64,000 bases of DNA from NCBI RefSeq assembly GCF_036231355.1, contig NZ_CP109496.1, forward strand, positions 5,084,001-5,148,000, given 5' to 3'. Position 1 is the stretch's first letter; every line of letters begins with the position of its first letter. Shown here piece by piece: positions 41,368 through 50,197 of the stretch. The position numbers and the translations under genes are program-made. Source of the DNA: Streptomyces sp. NBC_01431. GTDB lineage: Bacteria > Actinomycetota > Actinomycetes > Streptomycetales > Streptomycetaceae. Below the pieces are notes generated by a model. The model was given only the letters and a program-made list of their open reading frames with translations. It searched no databases and was not told the DNA's origin.

Positions 41368-42168
41368 GTGCGGTTGTACGGGGTCGTGGCCGCGGGTGGG
41401 TTCCGGCGCTATACGACGTACCGGGTCGCCACCGCGGCAGGGGTTTTCACCAACACTGTCTTCGGCGTCATCGTGGCGTACACCTATATAGCGCTGTGGA
41501 ACGAGCGCCCCCACCTGGGTGGCTACGACCAGTCCCAGGCGCTGACCTATGTGTGGATCAGCCAGGCCATGCTCATGACGGTCAGCCTGTTCGGCGGTGG
41601 CTTCGCGGACGAGTTCGTGGAACGCATCCGTACGGGTGACATCGCGATCGACCTCTACCGTCCGGCCGACCTCCAGCTGTGGTGGCTGTCCGCCGATCTG
41701 GGCCGGGCCCTGTTCCACTTCCTGGGGCGCGGCATCGTCCCCCTCGCGTTCGGCGCGCTCGTCTTCGACCTCGCGCTGCCCGCGAACCCGCTGACCTGGC
41801 TGGCGTTCCTGGTCGCGGTCCTGTTCGGGGTGGTGGTGAGCTTCGCGCTGCGCTTCCTGGTGGCGCTCAGCGCGTTCTGGCTGCTCGACGGGGCGGGCGT
41901 CACCTCGCTGGTGTCCATCGCAGGCATGTTCTTCTCCGGGATGCTGCTGCCGCTGACCGCCTTCCCCGGCCTGCTCGGCGAGGTGGCCCGGGTACTGCCG
42001 TGGTCCTCGCTGCTCCAGATCCCGGCGGACGTCCTGATGGGCCGGCACCAGGGCTGGGGCCTGCTCGGCGCGTATGGATTCCAACTCGGCTGGGCGACAG
42101 TGCTGTTGGGCGCCGGTCGGCTGCTCCAGTCCGCGGCGGTACGGAGGGTGGTGGTGCAGGGTGGCTGA
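41368..42168 (+). CDS. ABC-2 type transporter permease (first subunit)
   Basis: A 266-residue membrane protein with about six TM helices, beginning GTG at 41368 (MRLYGVVAAGGFRRYTTYRVATAAGVFTN) with GAGGGGG upstream. The conserved ABC-2 features are EFVERIRTGDIAIDLYRPADLQ after TM2, GMFFSGMLLPLTAFPG and the C-terminal PWSSLLQIPADVLMG. It overlaps the next permease gene by 8 bp. The three genes form an exporter of two unlike permeases and one ATPase, related to daunorubicin-type ABC-2 systems. Substrate unknown. Confidence 0.85.
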   Translation: MRLYGVVAAGGFRRYTTYRVATAAGVFTNTVFGVIVAYTYIALWNERPHLGGYDQSQALTYVWISQAMLMTVSLFGGGFADEFVERIRTGDIAIDLYRPADLQLWWLSADLGRALFHFLGRGIVPLAFGALVFDLALPANPLTWLAFLVAVLFGVVVSFALRFLVALSAFWLLDGAGVTSLVSIAGMFFSGMLLPLTAFPGLLGEVARVLPWSSLLQIPADVLMGRHQGWGLLGAYGFQLGWATVLLGAGRLLQSAAVRRVVVQGG

Positions 42169-43189
42169 ACTCCACGACGACCAGGGCCTTGGCGGGCGGG
42201 CGTCGCTTGACGGGGCCGGGGGCATCGACGGGCGCGTGTCGCTCGATGGTGCTGCGGGCGACAACGGGCAGGCCTTGCTCGACGGTGCCCGGGGGCTCGG
42301 GGGGCGGGCTTCGCGACACGGTGCCGAGGACGACAACGGGCGGGCGCCGCTCCACGGTGCCGAGGGGTTCGACGAGCGGGCGCCCACGCTGGGCGGCTTT
42401 GCCGCGTACCGTCTGGTGGCCGCCATGTGGATCCGTTCCACCCTCGCCTACCGGGCGTCGTTCTTGATGATGCTGACCGGCAACTTCCTGGTGACCGCGT
42501 TCGACTTCGTCGTGATCGCGCTGATGTTCTCGCAGGTCCGCTCGCTCGGCGGGTACTCGTTCGCCGAAGTGGCGTTCCTGTACGGCACCTCCACCACCGC
42601 TTTCGGGTTCGCAAACGCGGTGATGGGCTCCATCGACAAGCTGGGCGCGCGGGTCCGCGACGGCACGCTCGACACCCTGCTCGTGCGCCCGGCACCGGTC
42701 CTCGCCCAGGTCGCCGCCGACCGGTTCGGAATGCAGCGCCTGGGGCGGCTGCTCCAGGGCGTCCTGGTCCTGGCCGGTTCACTGGTGGCCCTGGACCTGC
42801 ACTGGACGGTACTGAAGGTGCTGCTGGTGCCGGTGATGCTGCTGAGCGGGTCCGCGATCTTCGCCGCGGTGTTCGTGGCGGGCGCGGCCTTCCAGTTCCG
42901 GGCGCAGGACGCCGCCGAGGTGCAGAACGCCTTCACCTACGGCGGCCAGACCCTGCTCCAGTACCCACCGACGGTGTTCGCCAAGGACATGGTGTGGAGC
43001 GCCACCTTCGTCCTGCCGCTGGCCTTCGTCAACTGGCTGCCCGCCCTCTATGTGCTCGGCCGGCCCTATCCGCTGGATCTGCCCGGCTGGCTCGCCCTCA
43101 CACCGCCGCTGGTCGCGGCCGGCTGCCTCGCGCTGTCCGGCCTCGCCTGGCGGGCGGGAATCCGTTCGTACCGCAGCACGGGGAGTTGA
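42161..43189 (+). CDS. ABC-2 type transporter permease (second subunit) with repetitive N-terminal extension
   Basis: A 342-residue protein. From about residue 75 it is an ABC-2 permease like its neighbour (MWIRSTLAYRASFLMMLTGNFLVTAFDFVVIALMF, GARVRDGTLDTLLVRPAP, a conserved FAKDMVWSATFVLPLAFVNWLPALYVLG). The first 75 residues are five 12-residue repeats of the type GRASLDGAGGID, without membrane character, coded by a 36-bp minisatellite. The GTG at 42161 overlaps the upstream stop, keeping the operon coupled through the repeat. The extension looks like a lineage-specific expansion. Confidence 0.82.
   Translation: MAELHDDQGLGGRASLDGAGGIDGRVSLDGAAGDNGQALLDGARGLGGRASRHGAEDDNGRAPLHGAEGFDERAPTLGGFAAYRLVAAMWIRSTLAYRASFLMMLTGNFLVTAFDFVVIALMFSQVRSLGGYSFAEVAFLYGTSTTAFGFANAVMGSIDKLGARVRDGTLDTLLVRPAPVLAQVAADRFGMQRLGRLLQGVLVLAGSLVALDLHWTVLKVLLVPVMLLSGSAIFAAVFVAGAAFQFRAQDAAEVQNAFTYGGQTLLQYPPTVFAKDMVWSATFVLPLAFVNWLPALYVLGRPYPLDLPGWLALTPPLVAAGCLALSGLAWRAGIRSYRSTGS
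42194..42373 (+). repeat. 36-bp in-frame minisatellite in the second ABC-2 permease gene
   Basis: Five consecutive 36-bp units code for GRASLDGAGGID, GRVSLDGAAGDN, GQALLDGARGLG, GRASRHGAEDDN and GRAPLHGAEGFD, then a sixth decayed unit. Length is a multiple of three throughout, so copy-number changes would keep the frame. Confidence 0.8.
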
Positions 43190-43192
43190 CCG

Positions 43193-44152
43193 ATGGACCT
43201 CATCGAAGTCGACGGCGTCGAGAAGGTCTTCGACGTACGCCGCAGGACCGGCCGGTTCCGCCGGGAGAAACGTCAGGTCAGGGCCGTCGACGGGATCAGC
43301 TTCACGGTGCCGCGCGGCGAGATGGTCGGCTACATCGGCCCCAACGGTGCCGGAAAGTCCACCACCATCAAGATGCTGACGGGCATCCTCACTCCGAGCG
43401 GCGGCCGCCTGCGCGTCGCGGGCCTCGACCCCTCCCGTGAGCGTACGAAAATGGCCCAGCGCATCGGCGTCGTCTTCGGCCAACGCACCACCCTGTGGTG
43501 GGACTTGCCGCTGTACGACTCCTACCGGCTGGCCCACCGCATGTACCGCATCCCCGACAAGCGCTTCCGCGAGAACCTGGACCGCTGCGTCGAACTCCTC
43601 GATCTGGCAAGCCTGTTGGATGTGCCGGTACGTCAACTCTCGCTCGGCCAGCGCATGCGCGGCGACATCGCGGCGGCGCTGCTGCACGATCCGGACGTCC
43701 TGTACCTGGACGAGCCGACGATCGGCCTCGACGTCATCAGCAAGGCGAAGGTCCGGCAGTTCCTGCGCGACCTGAACGCGGAGCGCGCCACGACCGTCCT
43801 GCTCACCACGCACGACCTGACCGACATCGAGCAGCTCTGCCGACGCGTGATGGTGATCGACCACGGACGCCTGATGTACGACGGAGCGCTCGCCGGACTG
43901 CACGAGGCGGGCGAGAGCGAACGCACCCTGGTGGTGGACCTGGCGCACGAACTCCCGCCCGTGGAGGCCGAAGGCGCCCGCGTGGTCAAGGTCGAGGGCC
44001 CCCGCCAGTGGCTCGCCTTCCCGGCTTCCGCGTCCGCCGCGCCGCTCGTCGCGCACATCGCGCAGGCGTACCCGCTGGTGGACCTGTCGGTCCGGGAGCC
44101 GGACATCGAGGCCGTCATCGCGCGAATGTACGACGATCGCGGCCTTCACTAG
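43193..44152 (+). CDS. ABC transporter ATP-binding protein
   Basis: A 319-residue ATPase. Walker A GPNGAGKSTT, Q-loop GVVFGQRTTLWWDLP, signature RQLSLGQRMRGD, Walker B VLYLDEPTIGLD and switch His in LLTTHDLTD are all intact. An N-terminal insert (VRRRTGRFRREKRQVRAVDG) is typical of the actinobacterial ABC-2 exporters of this type. The C-terminal 80 residues form the usual small regulatory domain. It begins 3 bp after the second permease stop, completing a three-gene exporter operon. Confidence 0.93.
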   Translation: MDLIEVDGVEKVFDVRRRTGRFRREKRQVRAVDGISFTVPRGEMVGYIGPNGAGKSTTIKMLTGILTPSGGRLRVAGLDPSRERTKMAQRIGVVFGQRTTLWWDLPLYDSYRLAHRMYRIPDKRFRENLDRCVELLDLASLLDVPVRQLSLGQRMRGDIAAALLHDPDVLYLDEPTIGLDVISKAKVRQFLRDLNAERATTVLLTTHDLTDIEQLCRRVMVIDHGRLMYDGALAGLHEAGESERTLVVDLAHELPPVEAEGARVVKVEGPRQWLAFPASASAAPLVAHIAQAYPLVDLSVREPDIEAVIARMYDDRGLH

Positions 44153-44162
44153 TCTTTGCCAC

Positions 44163-44846
44163 ATGACGAGTGAACCAACGGGTGGGCTGCCGGAGATGCG
44201 GGCTTCGGACGCGGAGCGGGAGCGGGTCGCCGAGTCGCTGCGGGACGCGATGGCGGAGGGCCGACTCGACATGGACGAGTTCGAGCATCGCCTGGAAGCC
44301 GCGTACAAGGCGCGTACGCATGGGGAGTTGGAGCCGCTCGTCCGCGATCTTCCCGCTCCTGGCAGCGTGGTGGCACCGGTTGCGCCCGTGGCCAGGCGCC
44401 CCGAGGACGAAACCGACGTCCACTGGCCCTCCCGGATCGGCCACCAGCCCACCTCCAAGGGCGGGTTCGCCCTCTGGAGCGGCTTCTCCCGCAAGGGCAC
44501 CTGGACGGTGGCGCGGAAGTTCACCGCGTTCGCGATGTGGGGCGGTGGCCACGTCGACCTGCGCGAGGCCCGCTTCGAGGACCGCGAGACGGTGCTCCGC
44601 CTCTTCACGATCATGGGCGGCATCGGCGTGACCGTACCGCCCGAACTGAACGTCCGCGTCAAGGGATTCGGCATCATGGGCGGCGTTGACGGCAACAAGG
44701 CCACCGGCGAAGGCACCCCGGGCTCCCCGAACGTCACGATCGTGGCGTACGCGCTGATGGGCGGGATCGGGGTGGACCGAAAGATGCGGAAGGCACAGAA
44801 GGAGCGGCTGAGGCTGGAGAAGAAGGAGCGCAAGCAACTGGACTGA
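44163..44846 (+). CDS. DUF1707 domain protein with cell-wall-active-antibiotic-response-like C-terminus
   Basis: A 227-residue protein. DUF1707 spans residues 12-60 (MRASDAERERVAESLRDAMAEGRLDMDEFEHRLEAAYKARTHGELEPLVRDLP), with the conserved RxSDxERE opening. A central WTVARKFTAFAMWGGGHVDLREARFEDRETVLRLFTIMGGIGVTVPPE resembles LiaF/YvqF-type beta-helix proteins (DUF2154) that respond to envelope stress. No TM helix is seen. TAGTCT (44150-44155), spanning the previous stop codon, is 7 nt before the ATG, so the gene may have its own leaderless promoter inside the operon. Confidence 0.8.
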   Translation: MTSEPTGGLPEMRASDAERERVAESLRDAMAEGRLDMDEFEHRLEAAYKARTHGELEPLVRDLPAPGSVVAPVAPVARRPEDETDVHWPSRIGHQPTSKGGFALWSGFSRKGTWTVARKFTAFAMWGGGHVDLREARFEDRETVLRLFTIMGGIGVTVPPELNVRVKGFGIMGGVDGNKATGEGTPGSPNVTIVAYALMGGIGVDRKMRKAQKERLRLEKKERKQLD

Positions 44847-44896
44847 GCGGCCGTAAGCGCACCCGCTCACGCGGACCGGGGCTCGTACCGACACCG

Positions 44897-45170
44897 ACTC
44901 ACCCGGGCCCGCACCGACTCACCCGGGCCCGCACCGACTCACCCGGGCCCGCACCGACTCACCCGGGCTCGCACCGACTCACCCGGGCCCGCACCGACTC
45001 ACCCGGACTGGACCGGCACACCCGGACCGCACCGACTCACCCGGACCGCACCGGCACACCCGGACTGGACCGGCACACCCGGACTGGACCGGCACACCCG
45101 GACTGGACCGGCACACCCGGACCGGCACACCTGGACCGGCTCACCCGGACCGGACCGGCACCCGCACCGA
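44897..45170. repeat. Variable minisatellite of 20-bp and 19-bp units
   Basis: Five copies of ACCCGGGCCCGCACCGACTC (44901-45000, one with a single change) are followed by mixed units and at least three copies of CCCGGACTGGACCGGCACA at a 19-bp period. It lies between convergent DUF1707 and SGNH genes. There is no spacer structure, so it is not a CRISPR. Confidence 0.85.
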
Positions 45171-45201
45171 TACCAGGCCGTACAGGCACCCGGCCCTCCC
45201 T

Positions 45202-46455
45202 TTACAACGCTCCCAAATCCACCGCCCTCCCGATGGCGCGATACCCCGCGTCCCCGGGATGCAGCCGGTCCCCGCAGTCGTACGGCCCCCGCAGGGTCAT
45301 CGGCGCATAGGGATCCCGAAGCGCGCGATCTATGTCGATGACCCCGTCGTAAACCTCGCCACCCCGAATCGCGGAGTTGACCTCCCCGCGAATCCCCTGC
45401 ACCGCCGCCGTGCAGGCAGGCAGCCCTCCGCACGGACCGAGCGTGGTGCCCAGCACGGTCACTCCCCGCGCGTGCCCCAGCCGTACCAGCTCCCGCATTC
45501 CGGCCAGGAGCGCGGACGCGTCCCGCCGCTCGTCGCTGAGCAGGTCGTTGATGCCGAGTTCCACGATGACCGTCCGCACCCCCGCCCGCCCGAGCGCGTC
45601 GCGCTGAAAACGGTCGAGCCCGCTCGGTCCGGAGATCCAGCCGGGCCGCCCGAGCAGCGCGTTCCCGCTGATCCCGGCGTTCAGCACGGCCCTGGGCGCC
45701 GCCCCGCCCCGCGCGAGTTCGGCGCGCTGTCCCTTGAGCCGCCCGGCCAGGACGTCGGTCCAGCGGCGGTTGGCATCCGGGGTGGAACCGACCCCGTCGG
45801 TTATCGAGTCGCCGAACACGACGACGCTGCCGGACGCCGCGCCGGGCCCCTGCACATCGACGGCGGTGACGTACTGCCAGAACCGGGTCGGCTGCGCGAA
45901 CTCCCCGGGATCGGCGGCCCGGTCGACCTCGCCCGGCGCGACGTACGAGGTCTGCTGCGCGCCGGGATGCCAGGACGCGGGCCCGGCGGCGTACACGGTC
46001 ACGTAGAGATCGGATGCGGCGGGCACCTCGAAGGCCAAGGGGTCGCTGACGGTCTGCCCGCCAGCGGGTATGGAGGTCCGAGCGCGCCCGCTGAAGGTCA
46101 GCGTCCGCATGGTCCGGCCGGGGTCGGCGGCGGTGGCGATCGTGGCGTGGCGGAGGTCGAGCGGCACGTCCCCGAACAGATTGGAAAGGGTGACGCGGGC
46201 CCGCTTCCCGCCGAGCGAGGTGTGCACGACATTGCGTACGGTCCGGGCCGACGCGGCCCCGGGCTCGACGCCGACGGGGGCGGAGTACCAGGTCCCGGCC
46301 CAGGCGCCGCCGTCGTCACCGGCGCCGGCCCCGGCCCGCACGGGCCCGGCCACGACGCAGAGGGCGACGGCGAGCAGCGTCACCACCGCGAGCAGCGCCA
46401 CGCGCTCCGCGTGCGACCGGAGGGTCCGGAGCGTCCGGTACGTCCGCATGGACAT
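45202..46455 (-). CDS. Secreted SGNH/GDSL-family hydrolase
   Basis: A 417-residue exported esterase-like protein. A signal peptide occupies residues 1-45 (VALLAVVTLLAVALCVVAGPVRAGA). The SGNH blocks are VVFGDSITDGVGS (nucleophile Ser), NAGISGNALL (Gly), VELGINDLL (Asn) and DRLHPGDAGYRAIG (Asp-His). An N-terminal beta-domain of about 170 residues precedes the catalytic domain. The ATG at 46455 is chosen because TACATT on the minus strand (46467-46462) lies exactly 6 nt before it, a leaderless arrangement. Substrate (lipid, acetylated polysaccharide) unknown. Confidence 0.88.
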   Translation of the reverse strand: MSMRTYRTLRTLRSHAERVALLAVVTLLAVALCVVAGPVRAGAGAGDDGGAWAGTWYSAPVGVEPGAASARTVRNVVHTSLGGKRARVTLSNLFGDVPLDLRHATIATAADPGRTMRTLTFSGRARTSIPAGGQTVSDPLAFEVPAASDLYVTVYAAGPASWHPGAQQTSYVAPGEVDRAADPGEFAQPTRFWQYVTAVDVQGPGAASGSVVVFGDSITDGVGSTPDANRRWTDVLAGRLKGQRAELARGGAAPRAVLNAGISGNALLGRPGWISGPSGLDRFQRDALGRAGVRTVIVELGINDLLSDERRDASALLAGMRELVRLGHARGVTVLGTTLGPCGGLPACTAAVQGIRGEVNSAIRGGEVYDGVIDIDRALRDPYAPMTLRGPYDCGDRLHPGDAGYRAIGRAVDLGAL

Positions 46456-46636
46456 GATCCGAATGTACGGAGCGCGAGCCGGCGGGGCCACGCGAACGGG
46501 TGGCGGGCGGGGCCCAGGGGAACTCATCGGGCACGCCATGAGTACTTCAGTAGAGGGGGATGGCACGTGATGTGAGGTGGCCGCTTCGGGCGAGGCGGAG
46601 GGGCAGGCAGAACAATTGCGTACGGAACCGATCGAG

Positions 46637-46678
46637 GCCGTACGAGACTGATGCCGTACGAGACTGATCGAGACTGAT
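46637..46678. repeat. 16-bp tandem repeat upstream of the DUF445 gene
   Basis: GCCGTACGAGACTGAT occurs twice in perfect tandem (46637-46652, 46653-46668), followed by a partial copy CGAGACTGAT. It is located in the divergent promoter region of the SGNH and DUF445 genes. Confidence 0.7.
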
Positions 46679-46715
46679 CGGGGCGGGCACGGACACGCGC
46701 GGACAGGTGGAGCGA

Positions 46716-48062
46716 ATGGACCGTACGAGAACAGGGGCCGAGGCGGAGGCGGAGGCCGGGGTGGTGGCGGAGGCGGCAGCGCGTCGGCCGCTGTCCTCTC
46801 CCTTCGCCTATACGGCGGCGGACGAGGAGAAGCGCAGGGGCGTGCGCCGCATGAAGGCGACCGCCACGGGCCTGCTGCTCTTCGTCGCGGTCGTGTTCGC
46901 GCTGGCCACCTGGGCGGACCGGTCGGGCGCGGGGGCCTGGGCCGGATACGTGGCGGCGGCGGCCGAGGCGGGCATGGTGGGCGCGCTGGCCGACTGGTTC
47001 GCGGTGACGGCCCTGTTCCGCCGCCCGCTGGGCCTGCCGATCCCGCACACGGCGATCATCCAGAACAAGAAGGACCAGTTCGGTGCCACGCTCGGCTCCT
47101 TCGTGGGGGAGAACTTCCTGTCCACGGCGGTGGTCCGCACCCGGCTCCAGGCCCTCGGTATCGGCCGCCGCCTCGGCACCTGGCTTGCCGAGCCCGAACA
47201 CGCCGACCGGGTGACGTCGGAGCTGGCCACGGCCCTGCGCGGGGCCCTGACGGTGCTCAGGGACTCCGACGTCCAGGCGGTGGTGGGTGAGGCCATCACG
47301 CGCCGGGCGGACGCGGCGGAGATCGGGCCCGGCGTGGGCAAGGCACTGGAGAAGATCGTCGCCGACGGCAGCCACCGCAAGGCGGTCGACCTGGTCTGCG
47401 TACGGGCCCACGACTGGCTGGTGCTGCACGGTGACTCGGTGATGGACGCGGTGCAGGGCGGGGCCCCGGGCTGGACCCCGCGCTTCGTGGACCGCAAGGT
47501 CGGCGAGCGCGTCTACAAGGAGCTGCTGCGCTTCGTGACCGAGATGCGCGACATGCCGATGCATCCGGCGCGCGGCGCCCTGGACCGCTTCCTGGCCGAC
47601 TTCGCGGCCGACCTCCAGTCGGACACTGAGACCCGCACCAGGGTGGAACGCTTCAAGTCGGAGATACTGGCGCGCCCCGAGGTCCAGGACATCATCGCCT
47701 CGGCGTGGGCCTCCGTCCGGGGAATGATCATCGCGGCGGCGGAGGACGAACACAGCGAGCTGCGCCTGCGCGCGCGGGCGTCCCTGCTGTCCTTGGGCAC
47801 CCGCCTGTCCACGGACCCCCGCCTCCAGTCGAAACTGGACGGCTGGCTGGAGGACGCGGCGGCATACGTGGTCTCGACATACCGCACCGAGATCACGTCC
47901 CTGATCACGGACACGGTGGCGTCATGGGACGCGAACGACACCTCGCGCAAGATCGAGGCGAACATCGGCCGCGACCTGCAGTTCATCAGGATCAACGGAA
48001 CGGTGGTGGGTGCGATGGCGGGTTTGCTGATCTACGCGGTGTCGCACGCGCTGGGCGGGTGA
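46716..48062 (+). CDS. DUF445 family membrane protein
   Basis: A 448-residue protein. After a disordered Ala/Glu-rich head, two TM segments lie near residues 48-90 (ATGLLLFVAVVFALATWA ... AEAGMVGALADWFAVTALFRRPLGLPIPHTAIIQ, the DUF445 signature). A long helical cytoplasmic or extracytoplasmic region follows, and a C-terminal TM helix (GTVVGAMAGLLIYAVSHALGG) ends the chain. The same architecture is seen in E. coli YjiN. Function unknown. Start ATG 46716 with GTGGAG upstream; GTG 46707 is an alternative. Confidence 0.88.
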   Translation: MDRTRTGAEAEAEAGVVAEAAARRPLSSPFAYTAADEEKRRGVRRMKATATGLLLFVAVVFALATWADRSGAGAWAGYVAAAAEAGMVGALADWFAVTALFRRPLGLPIPHTAIIQNKKDQFGATLGSFVGENFLSTAVVRTRLQALGIGRRLGTWLAEPEHADRVTSELATALRGALTVLRDSDVQAVVGEAITRRADAAEIGPGVGKALEKIVADGSHRKAVDLVCVRAHDWLVLHGDSVMDAVQGGAPGWTPRFVDRKVGERVYKELLRFVTEMRDMPMHPARGALDRFLADFAADLQSDTETRTRVERFKSEILARPEVQDIIASAWASVRGMIIAAAEDEHSELRLRARASLLSLGTRLSTDPRLQSKLDGWLEDAAAYVVSTYRTEITSLITDTVASWDANDTSRKIEANIGRDLQFIRINGTVVGAMAGLLIYAVSHALGG

Positions 48063-48487
48063 GGGGCCCTCGCGGGGCGTGCGGGGCGGGTGAGAGGCCC
48101 CGGCCGGGTGCGCTGCGGGCTCGCAGGGTGCCGCTGGGGAGCCGCCCTCGCCGGGTGCCGCTGCGGGTGAGGGGTTTCCGCGCGGCACGTGCTGGGAGGC
48201 TGAGGGGCCCTCGCCGGGCGGGCTGAAAGGGCGGAGTCCCGAGGGGCGGGCGCTGGGCGCAAGGCGGGCGCCTTCGGAGGCCGCTCTCCGGCGGGGTGCG
48301 AGCCCCACCCTGCGTACTCCTCTATCAACAAGGCGGTTACTCCCGCCGGGCGCACGACCGAATTCCCTGTCCCTGCCGTACGGCCATGCGCCCGACCACT
48401 GCGGGGAGTTGCCCCTATGTACGGACGCGAGCAGCCGCCTGCTCAACGACCCAGGAAATTTCTCGGCCCGCCCCCACAGGGACCTGC
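48063..48487. other. GC-rich low-complexity gap
   Basis: 425 bp without a supported gene. The left part is almost all G and C with irregular direct repeats such as TGAGGGGCCCTCGC (48060 and about 48200) and GGGTGCCGCTG. The right part (48310-48480) is more mixed but holds no gene with a plausible start and codon use. Confidence 0.4.
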
Positions 48488-48790
48488 TTAGCGGGCGTTG
48501 CGGGTGACGGCCCAGGAGGCCACGGCGACGGCTCCGGCCACGCCGAACACGGAGGGCCAGGCGCCGACCTTCTTGGCCAGCGGATGCGACCCGGCGAAGG
48601 CGGCGACGTAGGCGGCGCTGAGCCCGATGGCCGCCTTGGTCCCGGCGGCCTGCTGCCACTGCTTCGCGGCGAGCGCCCCGGCCGCAGCCAGCGCGACCCC
48701 ACCGAGCGGCCGCTTCTTGGTCCACCGGGCCACCCCATACCCCCCGATGAGCCCGCCGGCAGCAATCGCAGTCGCGGGAACCTTCGCCAT
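48488..48790 (-). CDS. Small four-helix membrane protein
   Basis: A 100-residue protein starting ATG 48790 with AGGAGG 7 nt upstream. It consists of short Ala/Gly-rich helices: AIAAGGLIGGYGVARWT, GGVALAAAGALAAKQW, AAIGLSAAYVAAFAGSHPLAKKVG and WPSVFGVAGAVAVASWAV. It resembles conserved Streptomyces integral membrane proteins of unknown function. It stands alone on the minus strand. Confidence 0.72.
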   Translation of the reverse strand: MAKVPATAIAAGGLIGGYGVARWTKKRPLGGVALAAAGALAAKQWQQAAGTKAAIGLSAAYVAAFAGSHPLAKKVGAWPSVFGVAGAVAVASWAVTRNAR

Positions 48791-48962
48791 GGTTTGCCTC
48801 CTGAAGTGCGGTTTCCTTGAGGCTAGCGGGCGAGGGTGGGGCCGGTTGGCGGGGGGTCTGGGCGCGTGGGGTGCCTTTGAGTCCGGTGGCAGGGCTGGGC
48901 CCGCTGCCGGGTGTCTGACAGGTAGAAGGCACCTGGCGCGCCACGCGACTTCGTAGGTGACG

Positions 48963-49256
48963 CTACTGGTGGCGCCGGTTCCAGGTTCCCCAGACCATAG
49001 CGGCGATGCACAGAACAACCAGCGCCCACAGGTGGTGGGGGTCGTGCGGCGCCCGGCCCGAGATGATGGCGTAGCTGAGCGCACTGGCTCCGGGCGTCGA
49101 GGCGTACTGCGGAAATGCGGTACTCAGCGAGTTGGGCTCCAGAACCCTCACAGGCAGGGCGGGCGGATGGCGACGCTCCGGGCGGGCCGGCGGTACGACC
49201 GTCGGCGCGTGTTCCTCGGGGACGGTGTTCTCCTGCGGCGTGTCATTCTTGGTCAT
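48963..49256 (-). CDS. Small protein with C-terminal membrane helix
   Basis: A 97-residue protein beginning ATG 49256 (MTKNDTPQENTVPEEHAP) with GGAGG 6 nt upstream. A polar Pro-rich head is followed by one C-terminal TM helix (HLWALVVLCIAAMVWGTW) and a basic end (NRRHQ), so it is a tail-anchored type. It lies 233 bp downstream of the helix-turn-helix gene on the same strand and may belong with it. No family recognised. Confidence 0.65.
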   Translation of the reverse strand: MTKNDTPQENTVPEEHAPTVVPPARPERRHPPALPVRVLEPNSLSTAFPQYASTPGASALSYAIISGRAPHDPHHLWALVVLCIAAMVWGTWNRRHQ

Positions 49257-49489
49257 AGCGTCCTCCCTCTGTGCATGCGGTTGGAAATACGGGCGCGGTA
49301 CCCGCTGCTCTGTGCGTCTGGAAACCTCGGAGCAGCGGGTCACTCTTTGCCCAGGACCACACAGCAGACATCGGCGGGGCGCCTGCTGCGTGACGTGAGT
49401 GGGGCGTTTGGCCACCTCTGGCGCGGCGTGTTGACGGTCCTTGAACTGCCCGCGCAGGGGCGGTTGCTGTGTCGGTGTGGCCGGGCACG

Positions 49490-50197
49490 TCAGTTGATGC
49501 GCTGGATGGCAGCCGCCACCAGCGCGGCGGCGTCACCGTGGCGCTGTGCTTCCAGGAGGGAAGCGATGATCCGGAGGATGTCTTCCGAGCCCCGTTCTGA
49601 GGCACTCGCCAGGACGGCATCAGCCGCTTCCGTCTCGTGAGCAACGGTGTAAGCAGCCACCACGTCCCGGATCTCTGCCGGTGTATGTGTCTGACCGATA
49701 TGCCAGAACAAGGAGAAAGCGTCGCTTTCCCTCCCGGCCTTCAGATACCGGATGGCGTCATCAGCCGCAGGAGTGGCCGTCCGGGCGCTGCCACTTGGTG
49801 GCGCGGAGGACGTACCTCTCTGGCGGCGTCGTGCCGTCTGGAGGCGGGCCAGTTGGAGACGCACGGCGTCGCTTCCCAGCCCCTGTTTCGACACCAAGGC
49901 TGCCCGTCGGGCCTCCAGCAGGTGCTCCAAAGAGGGCAGGCCCCCCTCATCTCCGGTGCGGCAGGCGACTGCGATGTCCCGGAGGCGTGCAAGCACCGAC
50001 TCTGTCGGTACGACCTGGCCGTGGAGATAGGACGACAGCGCTGAGGGGGCTGTCGGAACCTCGCTGGCAATGGCGCGGTGGCTGCGGAATGCCTCAAGGG
50101 CTCGCTCGCATAACGTCCGGATCATGAGAGCGCATTCGCGCTCTTCAGGTGAGAGATTATCGCAGAAATCGGCAGATATCTTCCCTCGGAGGGGCAT
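49490..50197 (-). CDS. Helix-turn-helix regulator-like protein with helical-repeat C-terminus
   Basis: A 235-residue protein starting ATG 50197 with AGAGG 5 nt upstream. Residues 30-75 (LEAFRSHRAIASEVPTAPSALSSYLHGQVVPTESVLARLRDIA) look like an XRE-type helix-turn-helix. The second half (DDAIRYLKAGRESDAFSLFWHIG ... AEIRDVVAAYTVAHETEAADAVLASASERGSEDILRIIASLLEAQRHGDAAALVAA) is a series of TPR-like helices. Proteins of this build occur next to small membrane proteins and accessory genes in Streptomyces. Function unproven. It marks the start of the compositionally distinct region. Confidence 0.65.
   Translation of the reverse strand: MPLRGKISADFCDNLSPEERECALMIRTLCERALEAFRSHRAIASEVPTAPSALSSYLHGQVVPTESVLARLRDIAVACRTGDEGGLPSLEHLLEARRAALVSKQGLGSDAVRLQLARLQTARRRQRGTSSAPPSGSARTATPAADDAIRYLKAGRESDAFSLFWHIGQTHTPAEIRDVVAAYTVAHETEAADAVLASASERGSEDILRIIASLLEAQRHGDAAALVAAAIQRIN

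Noticed and set aside
44897..45170. CRISPR array
   Set aside because: Units are 19-20 bp and directly adjacent without unique spacers, and no cas genes are present. It is a minisatellite.
49490..50197. Phage or plasmid replication gene next to the island
   Set aside because: The protein has only a helix-turn-helix and TPR-like helices. No replication, integrase or structural phage gene is visible anywhere in the window.
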